Source: Leptasterias polaris (lineage: Eukaryota > Echinodermata > Asteroidea > Forcipulatida > Asteriidae). Taken from it: a stretch of DNA of 64,000 nucleotides. Positions within the stretch are counted from its first letter, which is position 1. Each line of letters opens with the position of its first letter. The notes beneath the pieces are model-generated. The model ran no database searches. It saw only the letters and a program-made list of their open reading frames with translations, and was not told the DNA's origin. Location: the NCBI GenBank assembly GCA_037783415.1, contig JAZGTN010000164.1, positions 1,860,001-1,924,000 on the forward strand, written 5' to 3'. Below are positions 27,801 to 39,800 of this stretch, one piece after another. A program made the translations under genes and the position numbers.

Positions 27801-30800
27801 TTTGCAATTTTGGGAGTAAAAGTGCATAATATAGATTTGGTGCGCATCAACTGCCTGCAGGTCCCCTAAGCTGCACACTGCACAGTAGCATACAGGTAAT
27901 CTGACCCCCACAACATGGCAGAAGCAAGAATTACTGTGTGATGAAGTCGGGTGAATTGAATCAGTTCTAATGTGCAAGCCCCAGTGATAACTGTGTAAGA
28001 AGGGTAGTACTTCGCGGAGTTACTTCAAACAATGTATTCACTTTTTAACTCTTAAACTGTTAATGATTCTTTTGATATTAACTCAATCCATTTCCCATGT
28101 TGTGTTTTGTCTTCAGGGACCTGCTGGATCTACTGGCTCTCCTGGTCCTTCTGGAATCATCGGAGGATTAGTAAGTTCAAGAGGCTAAATTTGTCCTTCT
28201 CTCAAATGTTCAGGTTTTATTTTCTGAAGTTCTATCAAAAAGCTCTTCTGATTGATGGAAGAATGTAATGATTCAGTTATCTGTGGTTTATCTTAGTAAT
28301 AACTTCCCCGACAGCTTAGTTGACTGTGACCAAGTGAAGGTTTCCCACGTACATGTACAACTGATGCTAAACAAAGAAGACTGATTGGTTGAAAGTTTGA
28401 CCTCCTTAAAGTATGCACTGCCTGCTGTTGCTTGACCAAGCAATGTCACAAAATGTCCTGTTCTTAATTTTGGGGTCAAATCAGGCAAAAATCGGACCTA
28501 GCATCTTAAAGCGCATATGTCACATTGGTAATTGACAAAGACCTGTATCCACACTTGATGTGACCCAACGTATACATGAAATAACAAACCTGTGAAAGTT
28601 TGAGCTAAATCAGTCGTTGGAGTCATGAGAAGAAAGTGGAAAACACCTTAAATGTTTTCACTGTTTTCAAACAGGAGTTTTTGACTTCAAGATCAAAATT
28701 TAATTGTTTTACTCATTTCTCAAAAACTATTGCATTTCAAGCAAAGATATTTCAAAGGGAGTTTCCCACCATGACCAACTCTATACCATGTACGCTGTGT
28801 GCAAATCTGTGAACACTTATAACTGTACTCTTACCAATGTTATGCAGACCCTTTAAATGGTCAGCATTAGGAGACCAGCTTGACAGTAGTTACAGCCATG
28901 TCGGAATTTACTATGGCTTGGCCACCAGGCTAACCTTGTCAACAGCCACAGCCACAAATTTTGACCCAAATTATTTATTTTTATTTTTTTATCCAACAGG
29001 GATGCTACTTTTTAAACTGCTTTTCTGAATAAATTTCCCTTTAAAAAAAATAGATTTTACTTTGTCTAACTTTGTTTTCCTGTTTACCTGTGAAATCCTG
29101 AACAAAAATTAAGATATTGTTAAAGGTTGTTGATAAATTTGATTGTAATATTCTCTCACCCTGTCGTTTTCTAGGGAAGCATGGGAGCGATGGGAGCCCC
29201 TGGACCCGCTGGTGCTGCTGGACGTCCCGTAAGTATCCCAAAATCTCTCAAGAATATTCTAAACAAAGTCTTCTTATTGGGAAACAAAATTGTTTTGGTA
29301 TGGAATTCAAACCTATGTACTTTTTCTTAGACATCTTGGCCATCATTTTCAAAAACATGACCATCTCTTATGATCAACCATTACTCTTGATTTATTCTTA
29401 ATTTTAAAAGGGTTCTGACGGATCTGATGGTAAGCGTGGAGCATCCGGTCAACAGGGACCTGGTGGACGCATGGGACCTCAAGGTATCAAGGGACCCACA
29501 GGACCCAGGGGATCAAGTGTAAGTACAACCAGAAAAACCTCTACTCTCTCTAAGTCGAGTATTCTCAAAATCACTCTTGGGACCACAAGGTGCTAAGGGA
29601 CCAATGGACCCAAGGGTTCAAGAGCAACCAGAGAAACCTCTACTCTCTCCAAGACGAAAATTTTGAAAATCACTCTTAGTTATAAATGGGACCACAAAGT
29701 GCTAAGGGACCAATGGACCCAGGGGTTCAAGTGTAAGTACAACCAGAGGAGCCTCAACTCTCTCTAAGACCAGATGATTCTCAAAATCACTTTTAGTTAT
29801 AAATGGGACCACAAGGTGCTAAGGGACCCACTGGACCAAAGGATTCAAGTGTAAGTACAACCAGAGAAATCTCTATTCTATCTAAGACTAGAATTCTGAA
29901 AATCGCTCTTAGTTACAAAGACCAAGTTGTGTACACACAATTATTGCCAATTAGAAAGTCATAGGTTAATATTTTCAACCTCTTAATCTAACAGGGCCGT
30001 GATGGAGACACTGGTAAAGAGGGACCTCAGGGACCTAGTGGACCCACTGGTGATAAGGGAGCTGCTGGTGCCGCAGGAGCCATGGGAGCTAGAGGAATGA
30101 ACGTAAGTCCATCACCAAGATGTGTCAAAAGCATAAATAAACTTCTGTGATCTTCTTTAGAGAAACTCTTTCAGTTTAAAATTTAAACATTTTTAGGTTG
30201 AGCAAAGAAAAATTGACCTGAGCGGGATTTGAACCAACGACCTCCAGATTAACCTGCAGTTGCTCTACCAACTGAGCTAACTAGCCCTATGTTGGCGTTC
30301 TCCCTATTTTGTCAATATCTTTGTTCGGGGGGTGCCAGTCAAAAGCCATTCAACCGTTAACTTTTGTGTAGCCAGGGATCACATCCAAGTATACGACACA
30401 ACCTCGGAAGTGGCAGCCAGGGGATCACCTTAAGGGGATGCGACTTTTTATATCAGATATCAAATAATAAACCACAAGGAAAACTGCCTGGGTAAATTTT
30501 TTTAAAGATTTTTAGTTGAACACAGAAAATTTGACCAGAGCGGGATTTGAACCAACGATCTAAATTAACGTGCCGGTGCTCTACCAACTGAGCTATCTAG
30601 CCCTATGTTTGCGGTCTCCCTAATTTGTCAATATCTTTGTTCGGGGGGAGTTTAAAATTTGTAGACATATAATTCAACCTAAATGACTTGTTTGCCTTGT
30701 GTATTAGGGACCCTCTGGACCCGCTGGTAGCAAGGGAGAGCGTGGATCTCGCGGACCCGCTGGACCCGCTGGTGTACGTGGCAGTGCTGGACCTGATGGT

Positions 30801-33800
30801 TCCATGGGATCTGTTGTAAGTATGGGAGAGTTTTTAAAAAGCTATCCATCATAATTTGGGGGGAACTGGGCTGACAGAAATATTTGCATAGAAAGGCCAC
30901 TGTACAGATACAACAGTACGTTAAAGTAAAACTTTGAACAATAATAATTAGGATTTTGAGTGGTGTAAGGCTCTCGATCCACTCCCCCCTCCCCACCTCC
31001 ACCTGCCAAAAGAACCAAATAATGAGTTAATAAATACACCAGTAAAAACAAAACAAAACACAAATGTGCAACCAATGTCCTGTTCGTAAGTGTGACGTAG
31101 TTCCACTGTAAGCCACGCCTACTTCGCACAAATTAGCTCCACTGATTACCAGAAGCCTTTTCACCTTTTGGAGGTACGGTGGACGCTATATAGGAGTGCA
31201 ATGTTTGGTTTGGATGTATGCAGACAACTTTACCCAAACCTAATCCTGTCATAGTGTTGTGTCTACCATATCTCCAAATCTCTTATAGGAGTTGCATTGA
31301 GATAACCTTTTTATGATTTCTGCAAGAAAATTAAAAAAAATTGCACTTGGCTTTTACATATGTTCTTCAAAGACTAAAGAAAGGTCTTCTCAGAATTAAG
31401 AGGTTTTTGTCATAAGAAATGCTTTTGCATGATGAAAGTTGTGATTTTTTTTTTTTATTGCACATAAATGTATGCAGGTTTGAAGCCAGAAGTAGCAAAA
31501 ACCTTGGGTGCAGCAGATATTCATGACTTACCAATGGGATTGGAATAAAAATGAAAAGTTTTAAAGTTGCTTGTTTATTTTACTACATAAGCATTCCAGT
31601 ATGTTAAGTCATGTGCAGAGAAATGATTATTTCAATATCATTAATGATGGTCTGAACTTAAACTTAAAACTCATTCCTTCTTCCCAGGGACCTGCTGGAC
31701 CCGCTGGAGCTAGAGGAGAAACTGGAGCCACTGGAATCACGGTAAATTTATACTTCATAATTTTGTTCTTTTGTTCTTCTCACTGATCACATCAGACAAT
31801 TACTGAGCCATATTCTGGTCTGAGCCATATTCAGGACTTCCAGCCTTCACCATGTATCACCATAAGAGAATCCAGAACATTGCAGCCAGTGTCACAACAT
31901 TCTCTAGCAAATTTCATCACATTATCACGTCCTCCAAAGCACTACACCAGCTCCCCATTGACCAATGAACCATTTTCAAAATCTTTCTATAGCCTGCCAA
32001 TCTATCAACAACTCCTCTCCCTTGTACCTGCTGAAACTTGTATCACCTTACAAGCCAGTTTGCCAATTACATTCAAGTAATGCCCACTTGCTTGTGGTCC
32101 CATCTGCCAGGATGAAAGCTTACAGTTTTTCAGTTGCAGCACCCCACCTATGGAACAATTTGCCAATAACTCCTAGAACACAACCTGCTTCCTTCCGATC
32201 ACATCTTAATCAACATAGTGAATAGTTTTCTAAATACCAGCGCTTTACAAGTCTTCTTATTAATGTAAAAAACCACAAATTATGTAATCTCTTTCCATTT
32301 CAGTTATTTGTTGTTTGTTTCAAATGTATTTTTCTAGAGATACAACCAACACTATAAAACAAATCTGTGATTTGTTGGGATTTATTCATAGAACTTCCTT
32401 TGCCTTTGAACTTTCCTGTCGTACTAGATCTTACCACCAATGATATAGAAACAAAGCTCTCATTATGTCCAGATTCTAGTTTTACATTTGTGGTGATGTA
32501 GAGAATCTGTCAGTTAGTTTAAAAGTAACATCCCGGAAGTTCAAACAGTTCCTTCTCTGCAACCCAGTGTTTGGGATCGTTCATTTTGACGCCTTCCTAC
32601 TCCTGAACCAGCACTTGTAAACCAGTAGGCCTGAAGACATTGGTGGAGAAAAGACAAGGAGGAAGTCCCAAATGGGGGAAAACCTGTGCAATGATGTAGG
32701 GACTGCAAGGCTCTGGTCCAAAGCGAGATTCGAACCAGGTACCACAGAGTTGGCTGGCAGAGAGGGGAAGGCATTTAGGGGAGGGGGCAAAGAAATAATT
32801 TAGAGGGTGTTGCTGCTTAATGTATCGAACCATTCCTTTGTGTATTTTTAATCTCATTGGAGCGGGGCAAGAGGGGGCACGTCACTGTGGTCAAGTGGTT
32901 AGACTGCAGGGCTTGCAGGTACAAGGTTGTGGGTTCGATTTCGGCTCTGCTATCTGCTGATTCCACAATAACTGGTATAAGTATTGTCGTCTAGTAACTG
33001 AATTTATCGATTTGTGCAATTAATAATCAGAGACGTTCCCCTTCCCTTGCCGAGTTCCCTTATTGATCATCTAACCAGCAACAAGGGTTCTGTGGGGGGG
33101 GTCTCCCGCCCCCTGCCTCCTCATGATTTTCATTTTCTGATAAGGTAAAAATTGATATGTAATCTTGGCGTAATAAATAATTGTCAAATGCGTATTTTCT
33201 TCTCAACAGGGCCACAAGGGGTGGGGTGGTTCCCCAGGAGCCTCAGGACCATCAGGACCTCCTGTAAGTGCAAACAGAAACTTTTCTTGCTCATGAATTT
33301 CTCTTTGGGGTTAAATCTGTTATACAAACATGCCTGTGGATCTCAAGAAGAAAGTCTTTTGAAGAATTGTGAACTGTTTTTTCTTCATTTTCTTGTCGTT
33401 TAACCTATCTGTGTCCCAGACCTAATAAATCATCCCAGTTTTCAGACTGTGTATTGACATTTGTCCCTATTTAAAAAGCGTTTGTTTAGGTTGCAACGCC
33501 ATGTGACTTAAAAGTTACATTTGCGAAAGTTCAAGTTGTGACCGAATTATAACTGAAAAAGTATTTATAATAAATTGCTATGAGTTTTTTTATTTTCAAG
33601 AATTTTGTATAAGTAGAATATAAAAAGAAGATTTGATTTCTCAACAAAATTAGTTAGTCTTCGTTCAACTTGTTTTTGATACGTGAACGAATAGCACAGG
33701 CTATTAGAGAAAGAAATGGGAAAAAAAGGGTTGATTTCCCAATTGGACCTTTTAAAAAGTGTATTTCACATCTTTGTTTGTCACTTAATAAAGACTTGTA

Positions 33801-36800
33801 CAAAACCATAAAACACCAATAGATAGGTTGCAATATGACGTAAATCGGCCATCTTTACAGGCAATTTGGAACACACAGTCATGCGTTACGCGTGAGAACG
33901 GCGTGCAGCACGCGCACATTTCACAAAACTCATTGCGTGATTGGTTAGTAATCGATGCGGCTGCGTTAATAATTTGAGCGCTTGACGCGCCTGCAAGCCA
34001 AAATGCGATTTGCCCGTAAAGATGGCGTCTACTGGGAGCTATCTATTAGAAAAAGGTGAATCCAAAGATACATGCTTAACCCTTTCAGCCCCAAGTTCTT
34101 TTGACATAAACAACTGCTGGAGCCCATGTTCTTTGACCACTCAAGCGTGAAGCACACTTCCTGACACAACAGGAAGCTGGTGTTCAAAGTTTGATTTTAC
34201 AAACTCTGTTATTACCTTGAAGATTTTATTTAAGAGCATAATGAGTAATAAAAATTGTCTTACTTATTTAATTTTCTTTCATATAATTCAAAAATCATTG
34301 AAATCAGCCAAAAAATGTCAAAGTTCTTGGTCTTTGCTTCCTCAGTGTGTTCTGAAAACCCAAACACTTGTTTGCACACAACCTAATGGCGCTCCATAGG
34401 TGTTTGGCATTTCGGATCTTTCTACTCTAATTTGAAGCGGTTGCAAAATAACAACCCTATCTTATTTTACCGCCATTGGAAAGATCCGATCTTTCTCTTT
34501 CCAATGATGGTAAGCTTGGGTATGGAGGGTGAACATGGACAAAACTACAGCTTTTTAACAAATGGCCTTTGTGCCCAGGCTTGAGTGCTTTGCTGTGTGT
34601 TGTCTTGGGCGACTATAGTCGCCCTTGGGGCTGAAGCAGGGTATAGTGCACAGTCGACTATAGTCGCCCTTGGGGCTGAAAGGGTTAATGGAAACGAAGC
34701 TTGGAAGAATATCTGCTTAACACAAATACACTAAGCTGATAACCAATTATAATACATGTTTGCATATTGTTCTGCGACATTGAATTTGTTTTCGTATTTT
34801 TTTTTATTTCAGGGCCAAGCCGGAGCACGTGGATCCAATGGAAGATCTGGACCAGCAGGACCTGCTGTAAGTTCACTTTCCAATAAAACTCATCTTCCAA
34901 TAATCATTGTGTGTTCTTCTCCAACAAAACCAGCGTCAAGTCAAGTTGAATTAGGTAGGCTTAGCCTTTTATGTTTCATTGCCTTAAAGGTATTATACAG
35001 GATTGGCAGAGCTGACAAAATAATCACAGACAGTGTTCATGTTTTGTGTAGTCAACCACATACATGAAATAACAAACCTGTGAAAATTTGAGCTCAATTA
35101 GTCATCGAGGTCACGAGAAAATAGTGAAAAGAGACCTTATGTGTTTTCTGTTTTTCAAACATCGAGTTTATTATCGCGCGCGATAAAAACTATTGTTTTA
35201 CTCATTTCTCAGAAACGATAGCATTTTAGGCAGAAATATTTTAAGGAACCCTTTCTACCATTACTTACTTTTAATCATGTAAGTTATGTGTGAATCTGTG
35301 AACATTTGTGTTTTTCGAACTTACCAATCCTGTACAGGGCCTTTAAAGAGGGCCTCCAAGGTCAAATTCCGTTTTGTTATCTACTTATTTTCCACTAGAT
35401 AGAGTCCTTACAAGAAATGGGGGAAAAACTTACAAGTCTCTAATCTCAGAATAAAATGGTGTACAACACTTTTTTTTTCAAAATCCAAAAATGTTGGATG
35501 ACGTCACATTTTAAATATTTAAGGTCTACACATTCTTTTCTGAATGTTGATGCTATTCAATCAAAGGGCATCAAAACTGGCGCAAAGTTTCTCTTGGGAA
35601 TGTACAGACCCATTTGTTTTTCATGTCAGTTGATACATGTTTCAAATTTCCCTCTCAAAGTGTACCAAATAAAATGGCTTTTTATTACATTTTAGCGTGA
35701 GGTCAGAAACTTGAAACCTATTTTCAGTATTGTCTATGCTTATTTATTTATTCACGTATCTATTTATGTAGGTACTAATTTATTTGAAATTTCAAATGTT
35801 TCTTATTTTAATGATAGGGTCTTGACGGACCAAGCGGCAGAAGTGGAAAGTCTGGACAACAGGGACCTCGTGGTATGTCAGGACAAGGTGTAAGTACAAA
35901 TCATTTAATATTGTAATGTTTTTTTTTAATATACTGAACTGTTCAATAGCAAAATGAATCGTATTACACAGGAATTTTCAGCCTTCGAGAAATAACTCTG
36001 CTAGGGTTGAAACATCAGGCCATTAACTATTTTTCGCATTTACACCATTGGTTTTGGTTGGTAAGCAGTTTGCTACAGCTAATTCTATTTTCTCACAGGA
36101 ATTTATAATGAACTTATTTATATGCATCTCAACTTGTAAATGAGCCTGAGTCTTCTACTCACGCATTGACTGTAAAAGAAAAATTCCACCAAATAAATAA
36201 TTTACCACGACCCAATTTTATAAAACTGTTATTGGTAAGCACATTTTTGTTCTTACTATAGATAGGTTGCAATATGACGTAAATCGGCCATCTTTACGGG
36301 CAATTTGGAACACACAGTCATGCGTTACGCGTGAGAACGGCGTGCAGCACGCGCACATTTCACAAAACTCATTGCGTGATTGGTTAGTAAACGACACGGC
36401 TGCGTTAATAATTTGAGCGCCTGACGCGCCTGCAAGCCAAAATGCGATTTGCCCGTAAAGATGGCGTCTACTGGGAACTATCTATAGCAGAAAAACATGT
36501 ATACAAAACAAAAGTATTTCATAAACGATGGAGAAGACTTGGCAGCGCATGTCTGTGTTCACAATTTATTTGCATCGTTGTGTCACTCATCTTGGTACAA
36601 TTTCATGGTTCTACTTACCGCAAAGTTCCGTGCTTACGGTGCCCTGTATAGCAGACAATTTCATGGTTCTGCTTACCGCAAAGTTCCGTGCTTACGGTGC
36701 CCTGTAGAGCAGACAATTTCATGGTTCTACTTACCGCAAAGTTCCGTGCTTACGGTGCCCTGTAGAGCAGACAATTTCATGGTTCTACTTACCGCAAAGT

Positions 36801-39800
36801 TCCGTGCTTACGGTGCCCTGTAGAGCAGACAATTCTGCGAGCCATAAGCGCAGAATTCGGCGGTAAGCAGAGTGATGAAATTGGGCCCTGCTTACCAGAA
36901 CTGCCAGCAAGCTAGCTTGCCTTTTACTTTTGTTAGTGCAGTGTTTATGAAATGGAATTTCTGCTTATGGTCGCTCCATAAGCAGAAAACATCTGCATTC
37001 TGGGAAATGACTTAATACTTTACATCATTCCATCGGTTTATGAATTTGCCGTTCGACAACATTATCCACACCAGTGAAGGATAACGTTGGATATATTCTT
37101 TAATATTCCACAAATGAGAAAATGAATATCGATCTAGCGATATCCAAAGGCTGTTGTTAATAAATAGCTTGAAAGAAGACTAGCAGATAGGTTAAACCTG
37201 AATTAGGATAAGAATAAGTAGTATTTTAAAACGGAAGTGGTAATATTTCTGGTCTGTATAGGGATCCCGTGGATCTGATGGACGCTCTGGACCATCTGGA
37301 CCCCCAGGACCTCCTGGCCCAGCTGGAGCCCCTGTAAGTATCATCATATCATCAAGACAGACTCGACTTTCCTGCAAATCACTTTTTGTGGCTCATAGGA
37401 AAAAGAAAAAAAATCTTTTTTGATGGTATTGAGTGTTTTACTGAATTAGTGGTGTAGCTTGTCATTTTAATTGGGGGGGGGGGGGGGTGTAGGCAAAAGC
37501 ACAAACGACTTTTTAAAGAAAACTGTTTAATTGAGTCCATTTGCAAGATATACATAAATACTAGTAATTGTATTAGCTGATACACTGTTTGTGTTTTAGG
37601 AGTTGATGTCACCATTTGACAGAGCATGCATGAAACTTTGAATGTCTTAATTGCGACGATTGAGAAGATATTTCACGGACTGGTTATAATACTGGTTATA
37701 AAGGAATTTTCTTTGATCTCATTTACAACTGTTTTCGTTTGTTTGGTTTTTGGGGGGTGGTTTGGGGCTTTGGGTGTTTGTTTGGGGGGGGGGGTTTTGG
37801 GGGGGGGTGTTCTGGGCAAATGCATGCAGGATTATTAAATTATTTGTTATCATTCATTGTACTATTCACTGATATTTTCTATCTTTCATTTGTTTTCTTT
37901 TTGTTTTTTACAGGGAGCTCTCAGCTACTCACAAGGAGTAAGTTGATTCTTTAAAAATGCTCATTCTGAATAATCATAAAGCGCCACTCCAATAGTTGAG
38001 GGGAATTCCCCAAACTCATACTGATGATTCCATGTACCATCCTGAAATACAGTCAAATTTTTAAAAAAACGAAAGGCTCCAAGGTAAAATTCAGTTTTGT
38101 GATGTACTCATTTCCCAATAGATAGAGTCCTCATGAAAATGGGGGGAAAAATCAAGTCTCTTACATGTACCTCACGTTAAAGTGGTATGATACCCTTCAA
38201 ATGTAATTTGGGTCAAAAAAAAAAAAAAGTTGATGACGTCACATTTCAAATATATAGTCTTTACATTTTTGTACAGAGAATTTTTGAGTTCATTCCTGAA
38301 TTTTGATGATGTTCAATCAATACAGCATTAAATTTGCAAATACTTCTCTTTGGAGCATAAAGACCAATTGTTTTATGTTCGATGGCGTCATTTTTCAATT
38401 CTCGCTCTGAAAGACCTGGGATGTGGGAAACCCTCTTTAAGACCCCCAAAACACAGTTGCTTATTTTAATCTCAGCAACTGAAATAAACTTGTATGCCTC
38501 ACAAAATATGAACTGTTGTCAACGTTTTATTTTTAAAAACTTTATGTAAAAAAAACGCTAATTAATTTGATGAAGTTTTCACTGGCTAGTTATAGAGAGC
38601 CTTTTCACTGACAGGCCTGTTCACTGATGTTACATTTTTATAGAAGAAAAGGGGATCTAGGTCTGCCATACTGGAGTACTATGCACATGTATGATACAGC
38701 CACGAAATGCTTTCCAGCTTTGCATTTCGTAGCACCTAATCTTGCAGTTCTAGTGACGTGTGTGCGTGACATGCGCATAGAAGTACTCCATGCTGCAGGG
38801 AGAGCGATGAAATAGTGACGTCATCTGAAAAGGGTCTATAGTGGATGGAATCGTATGGACCCTTCCTAAAAACCAACGATGTACACATGTATTAACTGTA
38901 ACTTTTTGTTCTCTCCCTACAGTACTCTGGCCCATCTGCAGTCAGTGGAAACAAGGGACCCAACCCATATTCTTACGGAGTGAGTGCTTGAACAAATTGC
39001 TTTTATTTTTATTTTTTAGGAATTCCTGTTTCTGTTTACAGATGTTTTATATTTATTGGTATACTTATTGGCTTTTTGTTTTTTATCTGTTAAGCGCCCT
39101 GAGCATCTTTTTGGGCGGATGTTGGCGCTATATAATCTTTTTTTATTATTAATATTTCTTTTTTTGGGGGGGGGGGTTATGATCTGGAGCACAAAGTACT
39201 TGTCTTATGTAACCAAATCTAGGACTTGAATGGGCCTTGCATCAACAATAGTAGTAATAATAATGGACATTTGTATTGAGCAGTGTCTGTCAGAAAGACA
39301 CTCCTGGACATGGAAAAACAACTCTGCTAACGACGGTACTTAAAGCCTAAACTGAACAAATTAGTTTTCAAGTTAGTTTTGAAGCTAGTGCCTACTAGTC
39401 TGAGGTTCAGTGGAAGAGCATTCCAAAGAGATGGTACAGCATGTGAAAAAGAACAGTCTCCCCAAGTGTGTTTAGAACGAGGGATGTTGATGAGCATGGT
39501 GTTTGTAGAGCGAAACCGTCTTGTAGAAACATGTGTACTGAATCCTGGATGTATCCAGGAGATGTGTCATGGATAGAATGATAGATGAGGAGTAGAACCT
39601 TGACTCTGGGCGTAATAATAATACTCAACTCTTAAGCAGCGTTTTATCTACAAGTGTCTTAAACAGGGACGAGAAAATTCAGACTTTTATCTGAAATCAG
39701 ACTTTTTAAGTTAGCCTGGTGAAGAAAATGTGCTGCTATCTTTTCCATATTATAAAGAAATCCTGCTATTTGATCTACTTCTCTAGTGCTGAGGACACTG

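Noticed and set aside
29803..29850. Possible extra collagen exon (MGPQGAKGPTGPK)
   Set aside because: It has a donor but no acceptor, and the Gly-X-Y pattern breaks; best seen as a decayed duplicate.
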